Positions 35,534 through 45,035 of a stretch of DNA of 64,000 nucleotides are shown here, piece after piece (positions within the stretch are counted from its first letter, which is position 1; every line of letters starts with the position of its first letter). Origin of the DNA: Acinetobacter bouvetii (GTDB lineage Bacteria; Pseudomonadota; Gammaproteobacteria; Pseudomonadales; Moraxellaceae); contig NZ_CADDTS010000033.1 of NCBI RefSeq assembly GCF_902753875.1, positions 51,043 through 115,042 of the forward strand, in the 5' to 3' direction. A program made the position numbers and the translations under genes. Under the pieces are notes generated by a model. The model saw nothing but the letters and a program-made list of their open reading frames with translations, did not search any database and had not been told where the DNA came from.

Positions 35534-37460
35534 GTGAACCTCCTTGCTGAACGTGAGCTGAAGTCTCAGGTGTTGCTACTGTTTTATTTTCATCGACATT
35601 GGCCACCACCAGTTTGCTCATCATGCCGGATGACATGTGATACAGCAGATGGCAATGAATCGCCCATTCTCCCAGTTCATCCGCTGTCAGCATCGCAGTC
35701 ACGGTTTTACCCGGCGGCACAATCAGGGTGTGTTTATTCGGCATATTGGCGCTACTTTGGCCATTTTGCAGCTGCATAAACATGCCATGCAGATGCATCG
35801 GATGTGCCATCATGCTGTCATTAATAAATTTCAGCCGGATACGTTCACCATATTTCACCTGTAGCGGTTCAACCTCGGTAAATTTCTTACCATTGATGGT
35901 CCAGATATAGCGCTCCATGGTGCCGCCCAAACGCACTTCCAGTTCACGTTCTGCCGGACGGGTATCGGGCTGAGGAGTTAATGATTTCAAATCGCTATAT
36001 TGCAGTGCCTTATGCCCTGCAGGTGTGGATGCATTGGCCCAACCATAAACCACTTGATCCTTGTCAACTGAGTATGGTTGTTCTGTACGATGCGCCGCAT
36101 GGCTTTGTTCATGCTGTGGCTCAGTCTCTGACTGTGCTGGCTGAGTGGCATGTTGCGAATGCTGCTGCATCGCAGCATGATTCATTTGAGTATGATCTTT
36201 TGTAGACACGTCATGCTGCATCGATGAATGATCCATTGACGAGTGATCCATCATTGGATGCTGCATTGAGCTTACACCACTTTGATCCGCACTGCCGTGA
36301 TTTTCATGGTCTTGATTGGTGGTGCTTGGATGATCATCCATCTGGGCGTGAATCATATTCGCATGATCACCGGATGCCGAAGCATGTCCCATATCTTCCA
36401 TGGTGAGTAATGCACGTGGACGGGCTTGTGGCTGATGAATCCCCTGCGTCATTGCAGTCAGCTCATTGTGCAATGACCCAATGGCAAAACCGCTGCGGTC
36501 AATCGACTCGGCTTCAATCTGATAATGATTGGCTTTAGGCTCCACAATCACATCATAGGTTTCTGCATTGCCGATCCGAAATTCATCCACAGGAACCGGT
36601 TGTACCGGCTGGCCATCAGCACTGACCACCGTCATTTTCAACTCTGGAATACGCACATCATAGAAGGTCATGGCGGATGCATTGATAAAGCGTAAACGCA
36701 CTTTCTCATTCGGCTTAAACATGCCAGTCCAGTTTTGTTCCGGTGTTTTGCCATTGATCAGGAAGGTATAACCGGTGACATCGGATAAATCGGTTTTCAG
36801 CATGCGCATTTGATTCCACATGCCACGATCTTGCCAGGTATTTTTCAGTCCATCACGTTTCACCTGCTTCATGACATCAACCAAGGTTTCACGCTGATTT
36901 TGATAATACTCTGCTGACTTTTTCAGATTTTTCATGATCTGATCACTGCTGGACTGATGAAAATCGGACAGCATCACCACATAATCACGATCAGCCTGTT
37001 CATGCGCTGCTAGCGGCTTTTTCCCTTTGGGATAAATCACCAAAGCACCATATAAACCGTCCTGCTCCTGTCCTTTGGAATGCGCGTGATACCAGTAAGT
37101 ACCGTTTTGGCGAACCTTGAAACGGTAGACAAAATCGCTTTGCGGTTTAATGCCTTTAAACTGGTTAAAACCTGGCACCCCATCCATCAGTCCAGGCAGT
37201 AACAAACCATGCCAGTGAATGGAGCTATCCTTGTTTTTCAGATTGTTATGCACATGAATCACGGCATCGTCACCTTCTTCAAATTCCAGAAGAGGTGCAG
37301 GAAAGTGACCATTTACGGTAATCCGTTTTAAGGGCTTGCCAGTTACATTGACCATCTGTTCATCAATGTTGAGATGATATTCCTTGACCGCGGCAAATGC
37401 CCACGACGATGACACTAGACACACCCCGATCACGAGGCTTTGACTTAATTTAATAGACAT
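35520..37460 (-). CDS. copA: Multicopper oxidase CopA (PcoA-like) with His/Met-rich insert
   Basis: A periplasmic Cu(I) oxidase of 646 residues with three cupredoxin domains. The four copper motifs are present: IHWHGLLLPGLMDGVPG, YWYHAHSKGQEQDGLYG, HPMHLHGMF and AIHCHLLYHMSSGM. Between domains 2 and 3 there is a disordered stretch of about 110 residues crowded with His, Met and Asp (MDHSSMDHSSMQH pattern), a likely copper sponge. The signal peptide (LVIGVCLVSSSWAFA) lacks the twin-arginine motif seen in many CopA proteins, so export is probably by Sec. Confidence 0.93.
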   Translation of the reverse strand: MSIKLSQSLVIGVCLVSSSWAFAAVKEYHLNIDEQMVNVTGKPLKRITVNGHFPAPLLEFEEGDDAVIHVHNNLKNKDSSIHWHGLLLPGLMDGVPGFNQFKGIKPQSDFVYRFKVRQNGTYWYHAHSKGQEQDGLYGALVIYPKGKKPLAAHEQADRDYVVMLSDFHQSSSDQIMKNLKKSAEYYQNQRETLVDVMKQVKRDGLKNTWQDRGMWNQMRMLKTDLSDVTGYTFLINGKTPEQNWTGMFKPNEKVRLRFINASAMTFYDVRIPELKMTVVSADGQPVQPVPVDEFRIGNAETYDVIVEPKANHYQIEAESIDRSGFAIGSLHNELTAMTQGIHQPQARPRALLTMEDMGHASASGDHANMIHAQMDDHPSTTNQDHENHGSADQSGVSSMQHPMMDHSSMDHSSMQHDVSTKDHTQMNHAAMQQHSQHATQPAQSETEPQHEQSHAAHRTEQPYSVDKDQVVYGWANASTPAGHKALQYSDLKSLTPQPDTRPAERELEVRLGGTMERYIWTINGKKFTEVEPLQVKYGERIRLKFINDSMMAHPMHLHGMFMQLQNGQSSANMPNKHTLIVPPGKTVTAMLTADELGEWAIHCHLLYHMSSGMMSKLVVANVDENKTVATPETSAHVQQGGSHAHH

Positions 37461-37505
37461 GACTTAACCTATAATTTAAAAATAAAAAATTTTTTTAAAT
37501 CACGG

Positions 37506-37961
37506 TCAAGCTTTGGGGGGACGTAAAATCTGCTGCCAGAACCCGCTTAAATGCTGGGCGGTATAATCAAAATTGAGCACTGGATGCGCTTGAATAGCTT
37601 CTATCTGCACAAGATCAGGTGTTTGTGAATCTAGCCAGATACTTAAACTCTGGCAGTGTAACTGCAGACAATCATTACAACTCAAATGCTGTTTATGATC
37701 CGTCATGTGCTGATGACAATCCTGATCCTGCTGCAGCACAGTCACATGTTCAACCGAATGATACTGGCCCATTAAGGACTCTTTACTGTCCTGATGGCAA
37801 TCCGGCATTTCACTGGCTGCGGCTTGCTGATGATCCATCACTATGGCGCGCATCATTTGCTGATGCATTGGCTGTTCTGATGCCAAGACAGCATTACTCC
37901 ACCCGATGGCAAAAACCATCAGGAACACAAACCAAGCCTGTTTGCGTAATGCAGTCAGCAC
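37506..37961 (-). CDS. His/Met/Cys-rich periplasmic protein of the copper operon
   Basis: An exported protein of about 151 residues, first in the copper operon, 45 nt before copA. I start it at the GTG at 37961, which has an AAGGA site 7 nt upstream and gives a normal signal peptide (LRKQAWFVFLMVFAIGW). The mature part is rich in His and Met (MHQQMMRAIVMDHQQ; HQHMTDHKQH) and holds a CxxC-like cluster SCNDCLQLHC. No known domain was recognised. Composition and context suggest periplasmic copper binding or sensing. Confidence 0.75.
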   Translation of the reverse strand: MLTALRKQAWFVFLMVFAIGWSNAVLASEQPMHQQMMRAIVMDHQQAAASEMPDCHQDSKESLMGQYHSVEHVTVLQQDQDCHQHMTDHKQHLSCNDCLQLHCQSLSIWLDSQTPDLVQIEAIQAHPVLNFDYTAQHLSGFWQQILRPPKA

Positions 37962-38195
37962 AAAATTGTCCTTTCGCCTATCCACAAAAAAGAAATAAAA
38001 GATAAATCATTGTATTTTGATTTCAGTTTAACAGCATAAACAAGATCAGAGTTATACACAATTTTTAAATTTATGCAGAACAGTGCATATTTTGCCAACA
38101 TCATGGCAACTTAAACAATAAAGTTATTTTTTAATCAGCTTTATTTTTAAGCATAGATGAATAAACCATCATATTTTTTAGTAGCTTAACAATGT

Positions 38196-38222
38196 AAAAA
38201 AGGACTCATTTGAGTCCTTTTT
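38196..38222. terminator. Bidirectional terminator in the rpe-copper intergenic region
   Basis: AAAAAGGACTCA and TGAGTCCTTTTT form a 12-bp stem with a short loop and T/A tracts on both sides. On the minus strand it ends rpe-side transcripts beyond the DnaA-box array. Confidence 0.88.
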
Positions 38223-38280
38223 ATACATTTAATGTCTAATTATTAAACTATTGATCTACAATTGTTTATAAACTAATCAA

Positions 38281-38340
38281 GTTATCCATACAGTTATCTA
38301 CACAGATATCCATATGGTTATCCATAAAGTTATCCACAAC
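38281..38340 (+). repeat. Five tandem 12-bp units each containing a DnaA-box-like 9-mer
   Basis: 9-mers start exactly 12 bp apart: TTATCCATA 38282, TTATCTACA 38294, ATATCCATA 38306, TTATCCATA 38318 and TTATCCACA 38330. The last is the perfect DnaA box; the others differ by one or two bases. All have the same orientation. Flanks are very AT-rich. A further TTATACACA lies at 38052-38060. They sit after the rpe stop, outside any gene. Confidence 0.8.
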
Positions 38341-38364
38341 TTAGCAATAATTAATTATAGATTA

Positions 38365-39051
38365 TTAGAGATTAACTGAACCGACTTTTGCCAATTCTGA
38401 ACGCATTTCTTCAATCACAGCTTTATAATCCGGCTTGCCAAAAATAGCAGAACCTGCCACAAACATATCCGCACCCGCTGCTGCAATTTCGCGAATATTG
38501 GCTGGTGTCACGCCACCGTCAACTTCCAAACGGATATCACGGCCTGAAGCATCAATAATTTTACGAGCATGACGCAGTTTATCTAAAGTGCCTGGAATGA
38601 ACTTTTGACCACCAAAGCCCGGGTTCACGCTCATCAATAACACCTGATCGACTTTATCCAAAACATAGTCCAGATAATGCAATGGCGTTGCCGGGTTAAA
38701 TACCAAACCGGCTTTAGCACCACCCGATTTAATTAACTGTAAAGAACGGTCAATGTGCTGGGTCGCTTCAGGATGGAACGTGATAATGTCTGCACCTGCT
38801 TCCAGAAAATCACCAATCATGCGGTCGACCGGTGAAACCATCAAATGCACATCAATCGGCGCCTGAATGCCATATTTTTTTAATGCCTTGCACACGCCTG
38901 CACCAAAAGTCAGGTTCGGTACGTAATGGTTATCCATCACGTCAAAATGTACGACATCTGCCCCTGCAGCAAGTACATTTTCGACTTCTTCACCTAAACG
39001 GGCGAAGTCAGCAGATAAAATTGAGGGTGCAATTAAATAGGGCTTGGACAT
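38365..39051 (-). CDS. rpe: Ribulose-phosphate 3-epimerase
   Basis: Rpe interconverts ribulose 5-phosphate and xylulose 5-phosphate in the pentose phosphate pathway. The 228-residue TIM barrel begins [15 protein letters not shown], with [24 protein letters not shown] and EVDGGV motifs holding the metal and phosphate ligands. It is monocistronic; its transcript would run through the DnaA-box array before reaching the terminator at 38196. Confidence 0.96.
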   Translation of the reverse strand: MSKPYLIAPSILSADFARLGEEVENVLAAGADVVHFDVMDNHYVPNLTFGAGVCKALKKYGIQAPIDVHLMVSPVDRMIGDFLEAGADIITFHPEATQHIDRSLQLIKSGGAKAGLVFNPATPLHYLDYVLDKVDQVLLMSVNPGFGGQKFIPGTLDKLRHARKIIDASGRDIRLEVDGGVTPANIREIAAAGADMFVAGSAIFGKPDYKAVIEEMRSELAKVGSVNL

Positions 39052-39232
39052 GGAAAACCTGGCTGTGTATTCAAATCGATTTTTCTTATTATAACAAATT
39101 GCATCTGGCTACTGTGGCTCAATCCGCATCCGTTCAAATTTATTCAGCATTGCAGATTTGCAATGTTGCGTTGCATTTTTTCACTTTTGTTGTTTGTTCA
39201 TTCTGTTATTTTAGGATGACACCCCAAGGTAA

Positions 39233-39514
39233 ATGAGAATGAAAAGCAATACAGAAATTCATACAGCTGATGCAGCACGCATTGCCAAACGTTTACTCAA
39301 CCACTGGAAACATAAATTTGAAGTGGCTGAAACAGAAGGCCATTTCAGTATTTTTATGCCCGATGCAACCGTGAAGCTGATCCCACAATCCGAAGTATTA
39401 CAGGTATCAATTGATAGTCCATTAGAAGACTTGAGCAGACTGGAAAAAGTGGTGCTGGATCATTTAAGCCGCATGGCCCAACAAGAATTTACCGCCACAT
39501 GGCAGCATCAATAA
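39233..39514 (+). CDS. DUF2218 family small protein
   Basis: A 93-residue protein with the DUF2218 pattern: HTADAARIAKRLLNHWKHKFEV, a central FSIFMPDATVKL strand pair, then LEDLSRLEKVVLDHLSRMA. DUF2218 proteins are small cytoplasmic proteins of unknown role, sometimes found with iron or siderophore genes. It is divergent from rpe, with an AAGG ribosome site before the ATG. No partner gene is apparent here. Confidence 0.8.
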   Translation: MRMKSNTEIHTADAARIAKRLLNHWKHKFEVAETEGHFSIFMPDATVKLIPQSEVLQVSIDSPLEDLSRLEKVVLDHLSRMAQQEFTATWQHQ

Positions 39515-39663
39515 ATAGCGACATCCATATAGTGACATGAATAAGTAAAGGGAGAATATCATTCTCCCTTTAGTTTCACTGTTGAGTCATCTGCTTTTAA
39601 AGATTGAGGTTATTCATTAAAAAAACATCCTCACATAGCTGATTAAAACCGGATCATTTCAGC

Positions 39664-40500
39664 TTAGGCATCAAGTTGTACTGCATGAAATTGCAGATGG
39701 TCATCCATAAAGGTCTGAATAAAATAATAACCATGATCATATCCGGAATGTTCACGCAAGGTCAGTGACTGACCTACCTCTGCACAGGCCTGTTTAAATA
39801 AGGCGGGATTCAGTTGGCTATAGAATTGATCTTTCAAGCCCTGATCAATCAGAATCTCTTGGAACAATGGCCCTTTGGACTGAACCAGAGCGGTAGCATC
39901 ATGCTTTTTCCATTCCGCCTGATCATCACCAAAGTAATGCGAAAAGGCCTTATCTCCCCACGGACATTGGCTCGGTGCACAAATGGGTGCAAAGGCGGAA
40001 ACTGACTTGAATTTTTCTGGATATTTAAAGGCCAGGGTCAAGGCACCATGTCCACCCATGGAGTGCCCGAAAATGCCTATGGCATCCACTTGCACCGGAA
40101 AGTTTTGCAGGGTCAAATCATACAGTTCATCCGCAATAAAACTTTCCATTTGATAATGTTCAGCCCACGGCGCCTGTGTAGCATTAATATAAAATCCGGC
40201 TCCTTGACCCAGATCCCAAGAATCGCCTGCGGCCACTTGCTCACCGCGTGGTGAGGTATCCGGACTGATCAGGATTAAGCCGAGTTGTGCAGCTAAACGC
40301 TGCGCATGGGCTTTAATGGCAAAGGTTTCTTCCGTACAGGTTAGACCAGCCAAATAAAACAGCGTAGGACAAGGCTGCCCGGTTAAGGCCTGATGAGGCA
40401 AGAAAATTCCGAATTTTGCCTGCCCTTTTAAAGTCTTGGAATCAAAAGCATAAATTCGTTGTTCCCCATCAAAGCATCGATTATGTTGGATTAATTCCAT
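39664..40500 (-). CDS. fghA: S-formylglutathione hydrolase
   Basis: FghA hydrolyses S-formylglutathione to formate and glutathione in formaldehyde detoxification. The 278-residue esterase D-type hydrolase has the oxyanion region LAGLTCTEETF, nucleophile Ser147 in GHSMGGHGAL and a C-terminal HSGYDHGYYFI with the catalytic His. The usual partner, glutathione-dependent formaldehyde dehydrogenase, is not adjacent. It starts 10 nt after the C13 peptidase gene and is probably co-transcribed with it. Confidence 0.94.
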   Translation of the reverse strand: MELIQHNRCFDGEQRIYAFDSKTLKGQAKFGIFLPHQALTGQPCPTLFYLAGLTCTEETFAIKAHAQRLAAQLGLILISPDTSPRGEQVAAGDSWDLGQGAGFYINATQAPWAEHYQMESFIADELYDLTLQNFPVQVDAIGIFGHSMGGHGALTLAFKYPEKFKSVSAFAPICAPSQCPWGDKAFSHYFGDDQAEWKKHDATALVQSKGPLFQEILIDQGLKDQFYSQLNPALFKQACAEVGQSLTLREHSGYDHGYYFIQTFMDDHLQFHAVQLDA

Positions 40501-40510
40501 GAATGTTTTC

Positions 40511-41923
40511 CTATTGTGTTTCTACCGTTAATTGCGGTGTTTCCACCTTATTATCGCTTTTCAGCGCCGCAGGAAATAAGCGCTGTTCTAATTGAGGCAA
40601 CATGAATTCCATGTTTTTTCCTATAGACCATTGCGGTTCAGAAGCTTCAAAGCCTTGAGCCTTTTCCCATTGTGCAACAGTTTCTTTAGTTTGTTCGAAG
40701 GCAGCCCCTATCGAATTTTGTTCACGCATGGCCTGATCAAAAAACGCACGCCCAAAATAAGTATAATCGGCTTCATTAGAACATCCAAAAGATGCCCGAT
40801 CAGCCGCAGATGCAGTAATAATGAGAGTATTGTCATCCTGTAAAGCGGGAACAAAACTTCCTGAATAGCAAGCCGAAATCACAATCACGCGCCAACGAAT
40901 ACCAGATTTATCTAGGGTATCTTTTAACCATTTCGGATCGACATCATTTAAATCGATCGGATCATTTTCCATTTCAAACTGGTTCGGCAAACCGTGTGAA
41001 GTCATGTATAAAAATAACACATCACTTTCTTTGTTCATCTGCTGACCAATACGGCGTAAAGCCATTTCCATACTGGTACGTGAAGCAATCGGCATTTGAG
41101 TGCGGGTTTCAGGATTATTGATCAAGGCGATTGAACGGCCAAAAGTTCCAAATCGGGTATCAAATTGTTCTTTAATCCGCTCAACTTCCGACTTAAAGAC
41201 ATCTTGATAACCCGCACCAGCTACACCCAAAAAGTACCAGTGAGACTGTGCAAATTCACCATATTGGATCGATTCCAGTGATTTATTCAAAAGACGGCTT
41301 TGTGCATAAAAGGCATCTTCAGCAAAAGTGGGTGGTGATTCTTCAACTTTCCAGATCGGCTGACTTTTCACTGACATCTGCCAAACGACCAATGTGAATA
41401 ATGTCGCAGCCACGATCAGTGCCCGTTCCCACCATGGCCATTTCAGTTCACGGGAAAATACCCAGACCACCGCCAGACTTTGCCAGACAAACAGGATCAT
41501 AAAGATCGTGGGCAAATAGTCATAGAACATGTAGGGCAAGACATCGATATAACCCAGATACTGGATCAAGCTTTGCAATAAGGCGATATGAGTATCCAGC
41601 ACCAGCCACAATAAAGCCGGTACTAACATCAAACGTGGGTTATTAATCCGTTGGGAAAGAAAAATACCAACAATCAAGGCAATAAACGGCCATAAAGCGT
41701 AACTGATCAGACCTTGCGGGTTAAATTCGCCCCCCTCACCTGCACTCAGCCAACTAAATAGGCTATTGGCACTACCGCCTAATACCCCCCAAAAAATCAG
41801 TTGCAGAATGGATGGACGCACAATCTGCAAAGATCGACGTGAACCCAGAAAAAGCCACATCCCAGCAGTTTGGTTGCTCTTAAAATCATGCCAAAAGTTG
41901 ATGGAGGGTTTAAAGTCGATCAT
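40511..41923 (-). CDS. Membrane-anchored C13 (legumain/caspase-fold) peptidase
   Basis: A 470-residue protein. The N-terminal half (about residues 35-185) has five hydrophobic helices. The C-terminal half is a caspase-fold peptidase of family C13 with the dyad His310 in YMTSHGLPNQ and Cys352 in VISACYSGSF, both after the expected hydrophobic strands. Family C13 includes legumain and the GPI transamidase subunit; bacterial members have no settled substrate. The orientation of the catalytic domain is not determined. It is encoded 10 nt before fghA. Confidence 0.85.
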   Translation of the reverse strand: MIDFKPSINFWHDFKSNQTAGMWLFLGSRRSLQIVRPSILQLIFWGVLGGSANSLFSWLSAGEGGEFNPQGLISYALWPFIALIVGIFLSQRINNPRLMLVPALLWLVLDTHIALLQSLIQYLGYIDVLPYMFYDYLPTIFMILFVWQSLAVVWVFSRELKWPWWERALIVAATLFTLVVWQMSVKSQPIWKVEESPPTFAEDAFYAQSRLLNKSLESIQYGEFAQSHWYFLGVAGAGYQDVFKSEVERIKEQFDTRFGTFGRSIALINNPETRTQMPIASRTSMEMALRRIGQQMNKESDVLFLYMTSHGLPNQFEMENDPIDLNDVDPKWLKDTLDKSGIRWRVIVISACYSGSFVPALQDDNTLIITASAADRASFGCSNEADYTYFGRAFFDQAMREQNSIGAAFEQTKETVAQWEKAQGFEASEPQWSIGKNMEFMLPQLEQRLFPAALKSDNKVETPQLTVETQ

Positions 41924-42047
41924 AGGATTTCAGGGAAAATGGTCACTCACGGATTCACAATCTAAGTTTATGCTTGATGAAATTTTTATCAATGCTGCTT
42001 TTTAACTATATAGCAAATTACTGTACAATATTGAAGCAGTTACCAAA

Positions 42048-42866
42048 CTACTCTAGAAGATGATGCTGAAAGTAGGCATCAAAACGACAAGCATCACCTT
42101 GCCATTGATGATCTGGTTGTTGCTCTGCTAAATATACCGCTAAACGTGGACGTTTGACCACTACACGTTTGGCTATTTTTTGCGCCAGACCAAGCAGGTT
42201 ATCGCCCAGATCCATCTCACCATCTTCAGGCAATAGCAGATGTAATAACTGCATCTGCTTTTTTACTTGTGCCTGTTTTTTAATGGCTTGCTGATTTTGG
42301 TCGCGCTGAGGAAACATCGGATCCAAATAGACGACATCCACGACATGCTGCTGTTCAGCCTGCAATCTTAAATAGTCAGCTGAATCTGAAAAGACCAAAT
42401 GAATCCGTGCCACCACAGCACTTAAAAAAGGATCATTTTCAGCCTGCTTTTTTGAATCTTCCAGCAAGGTAAATAAAATCGGGTTTCGCTCGACCAGAGT
42501 GACGTCAGCACCCAAATGGGCCATCAATAAACTGTCATGCCCCAAACCTGCTGTTGCGTCAATCAAGCCGGGTTTTTCACCCAGGTTACAGGCCCGGGCA
42601 ATCATTTCAGATTTTAATGATGATCTTTTTAAGCGCGGAACTTCTGCCTTCCAGTCCGGTTGCATCTTCATGCCATTGGCACATAACCAGAGTCCGGACT
42701 CATCTACACATAAAGCCAATTCCGGGTTGAAACGTAAAAAGCGTGCATTCAGCTTGTCAATGTTCTCAACATTTACATGGACTCCACGTGAAGAAAGCAC
42801 AGCAGAATACTGCTGTGCTTTCTCTTGAAATTCCTGTTCAGTAAATAAGCGGAGTGCGCTTACCAT
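42048..42866 (-). CDS. rsmJ: 16S rRNA (guanine(1516)-N(2))-methyltransferase
   Basis: RsmJ methylates G1516 of 16S rRNA using SAM. The 272-residue protein has motif [30 protein letters not shown] and the [11 protein letters not shown] catalytic motif characteristic of RsmJ. Its start overlaps the uppP end by 7 nt, so it is the third gene of tsaB-uppP-rsmJ. Confidence 0.92.
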   Translation of the reverse strand: MVSALRLFTEQEFQEKAQQYSAVLSSRGVHVNVENIDKLNARFLRFNPELALCVDESGLWLCANGMKMQPDWKAEVPRLKRSSLKSEMIARACNLGEKPGLIDATAGLGHDSLLMAHLGADVTLVERNPILFTLLEDSKKQAENDPFLSAVVARIHLVFSDSADYLRLQAEQQHVVDVVYLDPMFPQRDQNQQAIKKQAQVKKQMQLLHLLLPEDGEMDLGDNLLGLAQKIAKRVVVKRPRLAVYLAEQQPDHQWQGDACRFDAYFQHHLLE

Positions 42867-43684
42867 AATTTCCAGCCTGTAAATGCAAAGAGTAAGATTA
42901 AAAGACCTGAAGCAATGCGATACCAGGCAAAAACCATAAAATCACGTTTCGCCACATAAGCCACTAAAACACGAATCAGGATCAAGGCTGAAACAAAGGA
43001 AACAATCAGCCCCAAGAAGAAGGTCGTCCAATCTTCACCTGTTTGGTAAATTTGATAGTTCTTCACTAAATCCAATAAACCGGCACCCACAATCACAGGG
43101 ATACCCAAGAAAAATGAAAATTCAGTCGCTGCTTTACGAGATACACCCAACATCATCGCACCAATAATGGTGGCACCTGAACGCGATGTGCCCGGGAATA
43201 ATGCAAGAACTTGAATGAGGCCAATATAAATCGCTTCTTTTAAAGAAATATTTTCAACTTCTTCCGCATTCACTTTGGGTGGATTCTTTTCTACCCACCA
43301 AATAATTACACCACCAACAATTAAACCTATCGCCACTGAAATATCATTAAAGAGTAATTCTTTAACTTTTTCCCCGAAGGTCAAACCGACAATCATAATA
43401 GGAATAGAGGCCAAAATTAGACTAATGCCTAAATGACGCCCTTTCGGCTCACCAGAAACCAAACCGGTCGCAGCCCCCCAAAGTTTGTTCCAATATTCAT
43501 AAATGACGGCGAGAATTGCGCCCATCTGAATAGCAACAACAAACAAGTCGCTTTTTTCTTTGGTCCAGAAATTCATTAACTCTGAAGCGAGAATGAGATG
43601 TCCAGTACTTGAAATTGGTAAAAATTCGGTAATACCTTCAACGATACCCATAATTGCCGCTTTCAGCAGCAGTAAAAGATCCAT
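42860..43684 (-). CDS. uppP: Undecaprenyl-diphosphatase UppP (BacA)
   Basis: UppP dephosphorylates undecaprenyl pyrophosphate to recycle the lipid carrier of cell-wall synthesis. The 274-residue membrane protein has the substrate motif [15 protein letters not shown] (16-30) and the second catalytic block [12 protein letters not shown], with about eight helices. Overexpression of the family gives bacitracin resistance. It lies 12 nt after tsaB and overlaps rsmJ. Confidence 0.95.
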   Translation of the reverse strand: MDLLLLLKAAIMGIVEGITEFLPISSTGHLILASELMNFWTKEKSDLFVVAIQMGAILAVIYEYWNKLWGAATGLVSGEPKGRHLGISLILASIPIMIVGLTFGEKVKELLFNDISVAIGLIVGGVIIWWVEKNPPKVNAEEVENISLKEAIYIGLIQVLALFPGTSRSGATIIGAMMLGVSRKAATEFSFFLGIPVIVGAGLLDLVKNYQIYQTGEDWTTFFLGLIVSFVSALILIRVLVAYVAKRDFMVFAWYRIASGLLILLFAFTGWKLW

Positions 43685-43696
43685 AAAAAATCCTGA

Positions 43697-44362
43697 TTAT
43701 GATTTGCCCTGTTCTGGAATTTTTTTCCAAGCATTGTCACGTAAATAAACTGGTAAGGCCTGTTCTGCACTGACCCATTTTTGTTGCCTAGCCTCAGCGC
43801 GCGCAATAGTCGCAATATCTTGCGCAGTCGCCGTTAAGTCTTTGTATTGTATTTGTTCAGGCTTAATCAAAGCTGAACCCGAACCGACGAGTTCAAATTG
43901 AACAGCCTGATTGGCATCAGTGTAATTTAACAGTTGCTCTGCATCTACAGCCTGCATAATGCCCTGCTGGTTCAGTTCAAAACTTGCGATATAGACTTCA
44001 TTCATGCGCGCATCGAGCGCCGCAGTAACTTTGGTTAATCCTGCAATACGGTATGCTGCTTGTGCCAAGGCTTGTAAAGTTGAAACAGGAATCACAGGCA
44101 GATCATTTGCCCAGGCCAGTGCCTTAGTCACGGCAGCATTAATGCGCACACCACTAAAAGAACCGGGGCCACGGCTAAAGGCAATTGCAGTGAGTTCAGA
44201 TGCCGATAGACCAAGCTGGATAAATGCCTGTTCGATCATTGGGAGGATCGTTTGCGTTTGTGCTTTTGCTCGCGCATCTAATTGAAAAAATAATTCTTGA
44301 GTGTCATCTACAATAGAAACGGAACACTGCTCATTGGCAGTTTCCAATGCCAGCAATTTCAT
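43697..44362 (-). CDS. tsaB: tRNA threonylcarbamoyladenosine biosynthesis protein TsaB
   Basis: TsaB is the non-catalytic partner of TsaD in the complex that makes t6A37 of tRNA. The 221-residue protein begins MKLLALETANEQCSVS and has the FSRGPGSFSGVRI core of the ASKHA fold. I start at ATG 44362 rather than a TTG two codons earlier. It leads a three-gene unit with uppP and rsmJ. Confidence 0.93.
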   Translation of the reverse strand: MKLLALETANEQCSVSIVDDTQELFFQLDARAKAQTQTILPMIEQAFIQLGLSASELTAIAFSRGPGSFSGVRINAAVTKALAWANDLPVIPVSTLQALAQAAYRIAGLTKVTAALDARMNEVYIASFELNQQGIMQAVDAEQLLNYTDANQAVQFELVGSGSALIKPEQIQYKDLTATAQDIATIARAEARQQKWVSAEQALPVYLRDNAWKKIPEQGKS

Positions 44363-44456
44363 GCACAACCTTAATTCATTGAAATATAAAAATGTCGCCT
44401 ATGATACTCCACTCATGCGTACTAGGCGAGATGTTCCATCTGCAGGATACAAAAAA

Positions 44457-44474
44457 GCCAAGCGATGGCTTGGC
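44457..44474 (-). terminator. Terminator after the gamma-carbonic anhydrase gene
   Basis: GCCAAGC and GCTTGGC form a 7-bp stem with a 4-nt loop, followed on the minus strand by a T-run of six. Confidence 0.88.
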
Positions 44475-44491
44475 AGTATTCAGCTTTCAAA

Positions 44492-45022
44492 TCATAATTC
44501 AACTGCTTCTAAACATTGAAAATTTTTAAAATGTTCTGCGTAGTGCATAGCACTCATTTTTAATCGGGCTTCAGCGGCCTGATCCAAAGTTTTGACGATT
44601 TTCCCTGGTGAACCCATCACGACCGAATTATCCGGAATCACTTTGCCTTCAGGAATTAACGCATTGGCGCCAATAATACAATTTTTACCAACCACGGCAT
44701 GATTTAAAATCACCGAATTAATCCCAATCAGCGTGTTATCGCCAATGGTACAACCATGCAACATCGCCTGATGTCCAATCGTCACATAGCTGCCGATCTG
44801 CATTTCAATACCTGCATCGGTATGTAAAACAGCATTTTCCTGCACATTGGTAAAATCACCCAATGTGATCTTGCTGTTATCACCGCGGATGACTGCACCA
44901 AACCAGACACTGACCTGCTTTCCCATTTCAACTTGGCCAAGGACGGTCGCATTATCAGCAACCCAACCATCCCAGGGTTGATGAGTGGCTTGAGGTGTAT
45001 AGCCCTTAAATTTATAGATCAT
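44492..45022 (-). CDS. Gamma-carbonic anhydrase family (YrdA-like) hexapeptide protein
   Basis: A 176-residue left-handed beta-helix of hexapeptide repeats. The three zinc-ligand positions of the gamma-class lie around LHTDAG and GHQAMLHGCTIGDNTLIG. The VWFGAVIRGDNSKITLGDFTNVQE segment is typical of YrdA/PaaY. YrdA-type proteins bind metal, but their anhydrase activity is often weak or undetected, so the enzymatic role is uncertain. It begins 13 nt after the upstream Nudix gene. Confidence 0.88.
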   Translation of the reverse strand: MIYKFKGYTPQATHQPWDGWVADNATVLGQVEMGKQVSVWFGAVIRGDNSKITLGDFTNVQENAVLHTDAGIEMQIGSYVTIGHQAMLHGCTIGDNTLIGINSVILNHAVVGKNCIIGANALIPEGKVIPDNSVVMGSPGKIVKTLDQAAEARLKMSAMHYAEHFKNFQCLEAVEL

Positions 45023-45035
45023 ATGGTGATGTTCC

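Noticed and set aside
38281..38340. The DnaA-box array as the chromosomal oriC
   Set aside because: No dnaA, rpmH, dnaN or gyrB is nearby; oriC in this group is beside dnaA.
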